From Clostridia bacterium (GTDB lineage: Bacteria; Bacillota; Clostridia; TANB77; CAG-465), in contig JAGAIU010000014.1 of NCBI GenBank assembly GCA_017626395.1, positions 1 to 64,000 of the forward strand: a stretch of DNA of 64,000 nucleotides. Direction: 5' to 3'. The first letter of the stretch is position 1; the number at the start of each line of letters is the position of its first letter. Shown in pieces: positions 44,147-51,549 of this stretch. The translations under genes were made by a program, and so were the position numbers. The notes under the pieces are model-generated. The model saw only the letters and a list, made by a program, of their open reading frames with translations, had not been told where the DNA came from and searched no databases.

Positions 44147-45055
44147 TTATTTGCTAAAATACATACCTTGGTATAAATCTTTTTCTCTAAGTATTTTATC
44201 TATACCATTTAAAACTAATTTTTTATGACTATTCCAGCTTGGAGCAACAAGTAAATCTTTTGGAGCATCTCCACTTATCCTATGAATTATTATATCTGGA
44301 TTTATATGTGTTAATACATAGCATAAAGATTCTAAATAATATTCAAGTGAAATAGGAGAGTAAGTATTGTTCTTATACATATCTTCAAGTTTAGTATTAG
44401 ATATAACATAAGTTGAATGTATCTTTAGTCCTTGTATATTATGACTATTTACAAAATTAACTGTATTTTCCAAATCTTTTTGAGTTTCATTTGGAAGCCC
44501 TATCATAACATGAGTAATAACATCTATGTTATATTTATTTAATAACTTAACTGCATTTGTAAAATCCGAAGAAGTGTAACCTCTGTTAAGTAATATTCCT
44601 GTTTCATCATTTGAAGTTTGAAGTCCAAGCTCAACAGAAACATAATACTTATCTGTAAATTCAGATAATAACTTAACTATATCTTCATCTATACAGTCTG
44701 GTCTTGTGGCAATAGCAAGTCCTACAATTCTATCATCTACTAAAGCAGAAGTATATTTTTTTCTTAAATTTTCAATTGTATCGTATGTATTAGTAAAGTT
44801 TTGAAAATATACAATAAATTTTTCTGCTCTTTGTCCACGATAGCTTTCAAGATGTTTATGTACTTGAGATGAAATATCTATAGTTTTTAGATGTTCACCA
44901 GAACCACGTTCACCACAGAAAATACATCCACCATATCCTTTTTTACCATCACGATTAGGACAAGTAAAACCGCCATCAACACATATCTTTAAAGTTCTTT
45001 GTCCAAATTTATTTTTTAAATAACTATTTAAATGATTATATCTTTCTTTTTCCAT
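44147..45055 (-). CDS. Radical SAM protein of the TIGR01212 (YtqA/YhcC) family
   Basis: A 302-residue radical SAM protein. The cluster ligands are in ICVDGGFTCPNRDG and GGCIFCGERGSGEH (about 24-53), a spacing that marks this family rather than the usual CxxxCxxC. LGLQTSNDETGILLNRGYTS (about 143-162) and HVMIGLPNETQ (about 181-191) follow. The reaction is uncharacterised; tRNA or methyl transfer roles have been suggested for relatives. It has no obvious ribosome site beyond TATTACG sequence before the ATG. The amidotransferase-like gene follows on the same strand. Confidence 0.88.
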   Translation of the reverse strand: MEKERYNHLNSYLKNKFGQRTLKICVDGGFTCPNRDGKKGYGGCIFCGERGSGEHLKTIDISSQVHKHLESYRGQRAEKFIVYFQNFTNTYDTIENLRKKYTSALVDDRIVGLAIATRPDCIDEDIVKLLSEFTDKYYVSVELGLQTSNDETGILLNRGYTSSDFTNAVKLLNKYNIDVITHVMIGLPNETQKDLENTVNFVNSHNIQGLKIHSTYVISNTKLEDMYKNNTYSPISLEYYLESLCYVLTHINPDIIIHRISGDAPKDLLVAPSWNSHKKLVLNGIDKILREKDLYQGMYFSK

Positions 45056-45157
45056 AACGTAATAAGTATAACAAAAATTTACATAAAAAACAATAAATTA
45101 AAATATAAAGTATAAAAAAATAAATAATGCAAAAAATATATATAGGAGATGATAATA

Positions 45158-45364
45158 ATGAGAAAAGGTGATGACAGAATAAAATGTAATGTAGCTAAAT
45201 GTATGCATAACTGTATAGATGACTCTACATGTAGATTAAATTCAATTAAAGTATGTGAATGTATGAATGATAAAAGGAGTGGAAAAAGAGAAGACCAAAC
45301 TGCATGTGGCTCATATGAATATGTAGGCAATTTAAATAAGTCTGAAATACTAGGTGGAAATTAG
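45158..45364 (+). CDS. DUF1540-like small Cys-rich protein
   Basis: A 68-residue protein with seven Cys in the DUF1540 pattern: IKCNVAKCMHNCIDDSTCRL (four Cys), IKVCEC (two) and TACGSYE (one). Such proteins are common in clostridia, and a metal-binding or spore-associated role is assumed but unproven. ATG at 45158 is 9 nt from TAGGAG; the ATG at 45149 touches that site and is less likely. It stands alone on the plus strand between minus-strand genes. Confidence 0.75.
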   Translation: MRKGDDRIKCNVAKCMHNCIDDSTCRLNSIKVCECMNDKRSGKREDQTACGSYEYVGNLNKSEILGGN

Positions 45365-45371
45365 ATAAATT

Positions 45372-45402
45372 AAGAGACACTATAAAAAATAGTGTCTTTT
45401 TT
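45372..45402. terminator. Bidirectional terminator
   Basis: AAGAGACACTA pairs with TAGTGTCTTTT. It ends two bases before the stop of the convergent minus-strand gene. Confidence 0.8.
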
Positions 45403-45403
45403 G

Positions 45404-45856
45404 TTAAGTTAGATCGTATAGATAAAAATCATAATCTATCATATTTTTTCCTTCAATGCATTCAACTCTTGAGAAAACAATTTGTTCTACGACTCCGTCA
45501 AATAGAGCATATTTACTTTTTCTTTTTAGATAAGGATTTTCTAAAATATTGTAGAATTTTTCATTTACTACAAATTTATCACTACCATATCCACGTTTAT
45601 ATATTTCTATAGGAATGAAATTGTTTTTCACATCAGAAAATAATAATTTTTTCTCTATACCATTGCATTTTAAATCCACATCTTCTAAAAAGATAATTTT
45701 TAATCCACCTCTAGTATCAACGTCAAAGTTGATCTTTTGAGCTTTTTCCTTTCCAAAGATAGTTTTCCTTACTGCAACGTAATATCTAGGAGTTTTGTAT
45801 TCTTCAACTTCATAGATATCAAATCCTCTTTTAAAAATTAAATTTAAATTTTTCAT
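45404..45856 (-). CDS. Small soluble protein of unknown function
   Basis: A 150-residue protein with a mostly beta pattern (KRGFDIYEVEEYKTPRYYVA, FDVDTRGGLKIIFLEDVDL, KYALFDGVVEQIVFSRVECI). It has no signal peptide, membrane segment or motif that I recognise. A clean promoter lies upstream, and the leader contains a GATGTC/GACATC hairpin (45875-45893) just before the CAGGAG ribosome site, which could affect translation. Confidence 0.6.
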   Translation of the reverse strand: MKNLNLIFKRGFDIYEVEEYKTPRYYVAVRKTIFGKEKAQKINFDVDTRGGLKIIFLEDVDLKCNGIEKKLLFSDVKNNFIPIEIYKRGYGSDKFVVNEKFYNILENPYLKRKSKYALFDGVVEQIVFSRVECIEGKNMIDYDFYLYDLT

Positions 45857-45916
45857 AATTTTTCTCCTGTTCCGATGTCATAGTTAGACATCAATAAAAT
45901 ATTTTTAACTAATTAT

Positions 45917-45945
45917 ATTATACCATATTTAAAATATTATGTAAA
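45917..45945 (-). promoter_or_regulatory. Minus-strand promoter of the 150-residue protein gene
   Basis: On the minus strand: TTTACA (45945-45940), 17 nt, TATAAT (45922-45917). Confidence 0.7.
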
Positions 45946-45987
45946 ATTCAAAAGAGGATAATATGTATGAAATATAAAGAGTTTTTG

Positions 45988-46016
45988 TTGCAAAAATATA
46001 TACTTAGTAATATAAT
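45988..46016 (+). promoter_or_regulatory. murD promoter
   Basis: TTGCAA (45988-45993), 17 nt, TATAAT (46011-46016). Confidence 0.75.
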
Positions 46017-46042
46017 ATTAGTGATAAAGGAGTATGAAAATT

Positions 46043-47428
46043 ATGGCAAATAATAAAGTAGAAGAATTTAAAAAGAATATAAGAGGAAAAAGAGTTTCAG
46101 TAATAGGAATAGGAGTTAGTAATATTCCTGCTATTAAATATTTAAATAAAATAGGAGCTAATATAGTAGCTAGAGATAAAAATACAAATATCCCGGAAGA
46201 ATTAAAAGGGTTAAATAATATAGAATTCGTATTAGGAGAAGACTATCTAAAAGGGTTAGATAACTCAGATTATATATTTAGATCTCCTGGTGTAAAACCA
46301 TTTTTACCAGAAATAGAAGAAGCTGTAAAAAAAGGTGTTATACTTACTTCTGAAATAGAAACTCTTATACATTTAACTGACGCAACAGTAATAGCAATTA
46401 CAGGTTCAGATGGTAAAACTACATCAACAACACTTACAACATTATTTTTAGAAGCGGCAGGTAAAAATGTATATGTAGGTGGAAATATTGGAATACCGCT
46501 TTTAGATAAAGTTGAAGAAATGACTAAAGACGATTATGTCGTACTTGAACTTAGTAGTTTCCAACTTATGACTATGAAAGAAAAAATAGATAGAGCAGCA
46601 ATAACTAATGTATCACCAAATCATTTAGATTATCATAGGGATTATGAAGAATATATAGAAGCTAAAGCTAATGTATTTAAATGTCAAGATGAGTTTGGAA
46701 TATTAGTTTTAAATGAAGATAACGAATATACATCTAGATATGAAAATCAAGCTAAAGGAAGTGTAAGAAAATTTAGCATTGAAAAAGAAACTGGCTGTGG
46801 TGTTTATCATAAAGATGGAAAAATATATTCTTCTGTTGGATGTAAAACAGAAGAAATAATGGATGCTAAAGATGTTAAACTTGTAGGAATGCATAATGTC
46901 GCAAATACATGTACAGCTGCATCTTTAGTTATAGATATAGTTGGTAAAGAGGCAATTGCTTCTGTTGCTAAAACATTTACAGGTGTAGAACACAGAATGG
47001 AACCAGTAAGAGAATTAAATGGTGTTAAATGGTATAACGATTCAATTGCAAGTAGCCCAACACGTACAATAGCAGGACTAAAAGCATTCCCAAAACCAAT
47101 AGTTCTTATAGCTGGTGGTTATGATAAACATATACCATATGATGTAATGGGACCATATTTAGTAGATAAAGTTAAACTTTTAATACTTGTAGGTACTACT
47201 GCACCTAAAATTAGAGAAGCTGCTGAAAATGAAGCTAAAAAACGTGGTGTAGATGTTATGCCTATAGTTGAATTTGATAATCTTAAAGATGCTGTAGAAT
47301 ATGCATATAAAAATACTAATGAAGGAGATATTGTGGCTATGTCTCCAGCAAGTGCATCTTTTGATTTATATAAAAACTTCATGATAAGAGGAGATTATTT
47401 TAAAGAATTAGTAAATAATTTGCAATAA
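46043..47428 (+). CDS. murD: UDP-N-acetylmuramoyl-L-alanine--D-glutamate ligase
   Basis: Adds D-Glu to UDP-MurNAc-L-Ala in cytoplasmic peptidoglycan synthesis. The N-terminal Rossmann part has VSVIGIGVSNIPAIKYL (about 18-34). The ATP site is AITGSDGKTTSTTL (about 117-130), then GGNIGIPL and ELSSFQL. The C-terminal domain shows GVEHRMEPV (about 315), NDSIASSP and GGYDKH. Length (461) fits the family. Of two nearby ATGs, 46043 is spaced 10 nt from AAAGGAG, while 46034 is too close. It is alone here rather than in a dcw cluster. Confidence 0.95.
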   Translation: MANNKVEEFKKNIRGKRVSVIGIGVSNIPAIKYLNKIGANIVARDKNTNIPEELKGLNNIEFVLGEDYLKGLDNSDYIFRSPGVKPFLPEIEEAVKKGVILTSEIETLIHLTDATVIAITGSDGKTTSTTLTTLFLEAAGKNVYVGGNIGIPLLDKVEEMTKDDYVVLELSSFQLMTMKEKIDRAAITNVSPNHLDYHRDYEEYIEAKANVFKCQDEFGILVLNEDNEYTSRYENQAKGSVRKFSIEKETGCGVYHKDGKIYSSVGCKTEEIMDAKDVKLVGMHNVANTCTAASLVIDIVGKEAIASVAKTFTGVEHRMEPVRELNGVKWYNDSIASSPTRTIAGLKAFPKPIVLIAGGYDKHIPYDVMGPYLVDKVKLLILVGTTAPKIREAAENEAKKRGVDVMPIVEFDNLKDAVEYAYKNTNEGDIVAMSPASASFDLYKNFMIRGDYFKELVNNLQ

Positions 47429-47433
47429 GTTTT

Positions 47434-47472
47434 AAAATACGTTATGATATAGATATACATAACGTATTTTTT
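47434..47472 (+). terminator. Terminator of murD with a possible embedded -10 box
   Basis: AAAATACGTTATG (47434-47446) pairs perfectly with CATAACGTATTTT (47458-47470), followed by Ts. TTTGCA (47419-47424), 18 nt and TATGAT (47443-47448) form a possible promoter whose -10 lies in the left arm. It would start transcripts in the loop and escape termination, feeding the next operon. Confidence 0.7.
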
Positions 47473-47493
47473 GTACATAGAGGGAGGATATAT

Positions 47494-47637
47494 ATGAAAG
47501 AAGAATTATTTATGGATTTTTCAAAACTAACACAAGAAGAAATCGAAAAAGCAAAAGAGGCTAAAAAAGCAAGTGAATATACTATAGAGGATTTTGTTAA
47601 TGATATGAACGATGATGGAAAAAATAGTGAGGTGTAA
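47494..47637 (+). CDS. Microprotein A of the scaffold locus
   Basis: A 47-residue acidic protein, too short for usual gene finders, with a strong AGGGAGGAT ribosome site. Its core MDFSKLTQEEIEKA (about 7-20) and KKASEYTIEDFV (about 24-35) closely match microprotein B at 50950 (DFSELTQEDIDRA, KKVNEYDIMDLL). The conservation between two copies in one locus is good evidence that it is translated. It lies 3 bp before the 1021-residue gene, whose ribosome site GAGGTG overlaps its end. No transmembrane segment; probably a short helical interaction peptide. Function unknown. Confidence 0.7.
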   Translation: MKEELFMDFSKLTQEEIEKAKEAKKASEYTIEDFVNDMNDDGKNSEV

Positions 47638-47640
47638 AAA

Positions 47641-50600
47641 ATGACAAAACAAGAAACAGCAATGAAAAAGTTCTTTACTGTTGCAGCAGATAAAAAAATA
47701 AGTGATCAAGTAAAAGAAGAATTATTAAACGAATCATTAGTTGAATTTGTAAATGCTACTCTAAAAAAAGATCCTAGATATAAAGAACAAGAAGCAAGAC
47801 TAACTAGTATACAAACTCAAGAAGGAATTAATAGATATGAAATAAGTGTCGATGATTTATTTTCTATGGATATTAATTATGACAACTTTTTAAAATCAAA
47901 AAATACACCAGATAAATTTCAAGATTGTTTTGAATTCTTTTTGGATGTAAATGATAGTATTTTAAGATCTTCTAAAGAAAAGAATTATGAGAATTTTATT
48001 CCAACAACTAAAGAAGATGAGATAACTATATATTCTAATTATGCTAAAGAAAAACTATTAGATCAGGAAGAAAGCTTATATAAAGATTCTGCAGAGGAAG
48101 CTACTTTACTTACTCTTGCTCAAACATCTAGAGTAATAACAGATTTAAGTACAAGACAATATGATGAAAGTGTTAAAGAGGCATCAAGAGATAAAGTATT
48201 TGGTAGAGCAAGAAATTTAATTGAAAGTATTGCTGCTGTGGACGATATAGCTTTAGAAAAAGATAAACCTAAAGATGTAGAAATAGTTTTAGATAATGAA
48301 GGAAAGCCGGAAAGCATAAATATAAATTATATAGATCAATTAGTAGCAGCTGAACCTGAATTGTTAGATAGATATAAAGTTTTAAGAAATGAATACAATG
48401 CTGATGGTACAAGAAAAGAGCTAGATGAGATAATTCAAACAAGGGATAATTTAATTCAATCAGTTCAAGAAAATCAAAATATTAATGAAACTACAAGAAA
48501 AAATATAACAAATCAATTAAATACTGCTTTTGCAAATATTGTAAGAGATGAACTTGTTTCAAAAGGAAGTATAGAAAATCTTGCAGAACTAAGAACTATT
48601 GTTGGTGATGAAAAATTAATTGAAGAAATCGAAAGAGTAGCTGAACATACAGAAGCTCCTTTAGAATTATCGCAAGATGAAAACAATAAAGCTATTAAAT
48701 ATTTTAATGACCATATTGAAAATGTAACTTATGGTCTAAGTGATCAAGCAACAAAAGACTTGGTAGATTTAATGGATTTAGTTGAAAAAAGAAGAAATAA
48801 ATCTAAAGAAAATCAAGTAATGAATACTGAACAAAGAGAAGTATTAAAACAAGAGATTCTTGAACAATTAAAACAAGAACTAATACAAGATAAAAAAGAG
48901 CCAGCAACTCAAGAGGAAAAGGATAATGCTATTAAACAAAGAGATACTAAAAGAAGATCATTCTTAGTATTTATCAAAGACAAGTTAACAAATAATAAAT
49001 ATAATGAAAAAGAAGAACAAGAGCAAGAAGAACCAGATGAAAACGAACCGGAATTACCAGATCCTAAACCATATTCTGTAGTTGAACCAGTTGAAGAAGA
49101 AGAAAAAGAAGTTAAAAAGAAAGTAAAAAAAGAGAAAAATAAAACAAAAACAACTGAGAAAGAACGTGGCGAAGATGGAACTGATGGTCGTGAGGGTGAG
49201 AACGGAAATAACGGACGTGATGGCGAAAATGGTACTAGTGGTAGAGATGGTGCCGATGGAGAAAATGGTAGAGATGGTGAAAACGGAAGAGACGGAGAAA
49301 ATGGACACGATGGAAAAGATGGAGTTTCTCCAGAAAGAGATGAAGAAACAGATAAGAAAATAGATGATACTAACAAAGAAATAGATGATTTGAAAAATAA
49401 AATAGACGAACTATCACAAACTATCAATGATATGAATAGTAAGCCAAATCTTGATACAAGTATTCTTATTGGTATAGAACAATTAAAATCATTATATAAA
49501 CAAATTCTTGAGAAAAATGATAATGGAGAGATCTCAAGATTGCAAAAAATGATTGAAGATTTAAATGGTAAGATAGAAGAAATGCAAAATAAAGAAGTTC
49601 CATCAAAAGATGAACCAATATTACCAAAAGACAATATTGAAGAACCAGTAAAAGAAGAAGACGAGCCATTAATTGTAGAACCAACAACTGTATTACAACC
49701 GGAAGCTACTATACCAGAGGAAGATGAACCGATACTACCAGACGAAAATGTAGAAGAGCCAGTTACAAATACAACAGAATCATTAAAAGAGGAGGACGAA
49801 CCATTAATTTTAGAGCCAACAACTGTACCACAACCGGAAGCTACTATACCAGAGGAAGATGAACCAATACTACCAGATGAAAATGCAGAGGAACATGGTG
49901 TAGATACAACAGAGCCGGTAAAAGAAGAGGACGAGCCATTAATCGTAGAGCCAACAGTTGAGCAACAATCAGAAACTACTATACCAGAGGAAGATGAACC
50001 AATACTTCCAGATGAAAATACAGAGGAACCTGGTGTAGATACAACAGAGCCGGTAAAAGAAGAGGACGAGCCATTAATCGTAGAGTCAACAGTTGAGCAA
50101 CAATCAGAAACTACTATACCAGAAGAAGATGAACCAATACTACCAGATGAAAATGCAGAAGAACCAGCTCAAGATACAGAGCCAGTAAAAGAAGAAGACG
50201 AACTGCTAGTTGGAGAAAATAAAGCTCCTGTTAATGTGGAAATAGAAGAACTTAGAAAATCTAAGGATGCATTAATAGCTGGAATTAGACAGAAAAATGA
50301 AGAAGAAATAAAAGAATATGAAAATAATCTACAACAAAGAGCAGATGAAATAATAGATAAGCTTGATCCATCAAAAATTACTTTAGATGAATTATATAAA
50401 GCTAGAGAACATTTAGAAAAAAGAATAGCTCAAGATGTTGCTGCTAAAAGACAACAAAAAGAAGAGTCTTTAAAAATGATTCAAGAAACTATGGAAAAAT
50501 ATATAACAAGAAAAGAGTTAGCAGATAAACTAAATGAATTAAATAAAGTAAAAGAAGAATTAAAAACAAAACAAGATTTAATTAACTCTATTGAAACTGA

Positions 50601-50706
50601 AACTGCTAAATCTTTAAAAGCTGTTGAAGATGAAATTGAGTCAGTAAAAGATGAAATTAAAAAGAATACTGTTACTAAGGAGGATGGAGTAATTGGAACA
50701 ATATAA
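47641..50706 (+). CDS. 1021-residue cytoplasmic scaffold-like protein with collagen-like and acidic repeats
   Basis: I do not recognise a family. No signal peptide, membrane helix or sorting signal is present, so it should be cytoplasmic. Residues about 1-430 are helical and charged. A Glu/Lys-rich linker follows (about 455-508), then 18 uninterrupted G-x-y triplets without proline (about 510-563) and a coiled coil (about 568-602). Five acidic repeats of about 45 residues come next (about 657-858), and a long C-terminal coiled coil (about 865-1010). This modular layout suggests a structural or tethering role. Microprotein A is 3 bp upstream, and the next gene overlaps its end by 14 bp. Confidence 0.75.
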   Translation: MTKQETAMKKFFTVAADKKISDQVKEELLNESLVEFVNATLKKDPRYKEQEARLTSIQTQEGINRYEISVDDLFSMDINYDNFLKSKNTPDKFQDCFEFFLDVNDSILRSSKEKNYENFIPTTKEDEITIYSNYAKEKLLDQEESLYKDSAEEATLLTLAQTSRVITDLSTRQYDESVKEASRDKVFGRARNLIESIAAVDDIALEKDKPKDVEIVLDNEGKPESININYIDQLVAAEPELLDRYKVLRNEYNADGTRKELDEIIQTRDNLIQSVQENQNINETTRKNITNQLNTAFANIVRDELVSKGSIENLAELRTIVGDEKLIEEIERVAEHTEAPLELSQDENNKAIKYFNDHIENVTYGLSDQATKDLVDLMDLVEKRRNKSKENQVMNTEQREVLKQEILEQLKQELIQDKKEPATQEEKDNAIKQRDTKRRSFLVFIKDKLTNNKYNEKEEQEQEEPDENEPELPDPKPYSVVEPVEEEEKEVKKKVKKEKNKTKTTEKERGEDGTDGREGENGNNGRDGENGTSGRDGADGENGRDGENGRDGENGHDGKDGVSPERDEETDKKIDDTNKEIDDLKNKIDELSQTINDMNSKPNLDTSILIGIEQLKSLYKQILEKNDNGEISRLQKMIEDLNGKIEEMQNKEVPSKDEPILPKDNIEEPVKEEDEPLIVEPTTVLQPEATIPEEDEPILPDENVEEPVTNTTESLKEEDEPLILEPTTVPQPEATIPEEDEPILPDENAEEHGVDTTEPVKEEDEPLIVEPTVEQQSETTIPEEDEPILPDENTEEPGVDTTEPVKEEDEPLIVESTVEQQSETTIPEEDEPILPDENAEEPAQDTEPVKEEDELLVGENKAPVNVEIEELRKSKDALIAGIRQKNEEEIKEYENNLQQRADEIIDKLDPSKITLDELYKAREHLEKRIAQDVAAKRQQKEESLKMIQETMEKYITRKELADKLNELNKVKEELKTKQDLINSIETETAKSLKAVEDEIESVKDEIKKNTVTKEDGVIGTI
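49168..49329 (+). repeat. Proline-free collagen-like G-x-y tract
   Basis: Eighteen consecutive triplets starting with Gly (GED, GTD, GRE, GEN, GNN, GRD, GEN and so on), rich in GEN and GRD. Charged and Asn residues fill x and y, and proline is absent. Bacterial triple helices can use charge pairs in place of hydroxyproline. Confidence 0.85.
49609..50214 (+). repeat. Tandem acidic repeats, about 45 residues each
   Basis: Five units (first and last partial) with the core PEEDEPILPDEN-EEP and VKEEDEPLIVEPT. Units 3 and 4 are almost identical at DNA level, indicating recent duplication. Confidence 0.85.
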
Positions 50707-50935
50707 AGTAAAAGAATTTAATAGAATAGATGAGTTAAGACTAGCTCTTGAAAATAATAGCATAACTGTAGATAGCATATCAGATAATGACGTTCCTTTA
50801 GTAACTGCACTTCTTCAATATGAAATAATGAAGACTAAAGAAAAAGTTGAACAAGCTAGTGAAAAGATTAATGATTACAAAAAGAGAATGATTGAAGCTA
50901 TAGAATATTTAAAGAATAAAAATACTTCAAATTAA
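50693..50935 (+). CDS. Small coiled-coil protein coupled to the scaffold gene
   Basis: An 80-residue protein starting with TTG, supported by AAGGAGG at 50677-50683, nine bases upstream. Its first 14 bases overlap the end of the scaffold gene, so translation is probably coupled. The N-terminal half is acidic with FNRIDELRLALENNSI; residues about 40-75 form a likely coiled coil (KTKEKVEQASEKINDYKKR). No known family. Confidence 0.7.
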   Translation: MEQYKVKEFNRIDELRLALENNSITVDSISDNDVPLVTALLQYEIMKTKEKVEQASEKINDYKKRMIEAIEYLKNKNTSN

Positions 50936-50949
50936 AGAGGTGGAAAAAA

Positions 50950-51090
50950 ATGGATGAAAAAAAATTACCTTTAGATTTTTCTGAATTAACTCAAGAAGAT
51001 ATTGACAGGGCAGACAGTTATAAAAAAGTAAATGAATATGACATAATGGACTTACTAAAAGCAATTGTCGATAGTTCTGAAGAAGAGTAG
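50950..51090 (+). CDS. Microprotein B, paralogue of microprotein A
   Basis: A 46-residue acidic protein with AGAGGTGG upstream. It shares the DFS-LTQE-I--A and K--EY-I-D pattern with microprotein A 3.3 kb upstream. It starts 14 bp after the coiled-coil gene and is the last gene of the predicted four-gene operon. There is no membrane helix. The shared motif may be a common docking peptide for the scaffold protein; this is inference. Confidence 0.7.
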   Translation: MDEKKLPLDFSELTQEDIDRADSYKKVNEYDIMDLLKAIVDSSEEE

Positions 51091-51153
51091 GTGAGAAACA
51101 ATCCAATAATACTAATAAAATAGCGATTTTTATAATATTTTTCAATAAATTTG

Positions 51154-51216
51154 TTGACAAATCAGAATACGCCGTGTATAATATGTGTAAAGTTTTAAAG
51201 CTTTACACATTTTTTA
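51154..51216 (+). promoter_or_regulatory. SRP operon promoter nested in a terminator-like hairpin
   Basis: TTGACA (51154-51159), 17 nt, TATAAT (51177-51182) is a perfect consensus promoter. Directly after it ATGTGTAAAG (51183-51192) pairs perfectly with CTTTACACAT (51201-51210), followed by six Ts. Transcripts from upstream would contain both arms and terminate. Transcripts starting at about 51189 would lose most of the left arm and continue into ylxM. Confidence 0.75.
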
Positions 51217-51228
51217 TTAGGTGATTAT

Positions 51229-51549
51229 ATGGATAAAAGTGTTGAGTTTACTATGCTATATGAAATATATGGTAAACTATTAACTAATAAACAGCAAGAG
51301 ATTTTTGAAGAGTATTATTTATACAATTTATCTTTAAGAGAAATTGCTGAAAATAAAAAAATTTCATATCAAGCAGTAAGAGATAGCATTAAAGCAAGTG
51401 AACAAGCTCTTACAAATTTTGAAAAAGTAACTCATACTTTAGCATTAACTGAAAGAATGCAAAAAGCATATAACTTATGCGAGTGTGAAGACTTAAATAC
51501 TAAAAGACAACAAATTAAGAGACTTTTAAGAAGTGAGGATGATATATAA
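51229..51549 (+). CDS. ylxM: YlxM/p13-like SRP-associated DNA-binding protein
   Basis: A 106-residue protein with a sigma-70 region 4-like HTH: LSLREIAENKKISYQAVRDS (about 40-59). YlxM proteins are encoded before ffh in Firmicutes and contribute to SRP function, although details differ between species. Its stop overlaps the ffh start (TAATG), so the two are translationally coupled. TAGGTGAT precedes the ATG. Confidence 0.9.
   Translation: MDKSVEFTMLYEIYGKLLTNKQQEIFEEYYLYNLSLREIAENKKISYQAVRDSIKASEQALTNFEKVTHTLALTERMQKAYNLCECEDLNTKRQQIKRLLRSEDDI

Noticed and set aside
48909-49634. Long antisense ORF of Ser/Phe-rich sequence
   Set aside because: It mirrors the Glu/Lys/Gly repeats of the sense gene, has no promoter or ribosome site, and low-complexity sense repeats often leave such open antisense frames.
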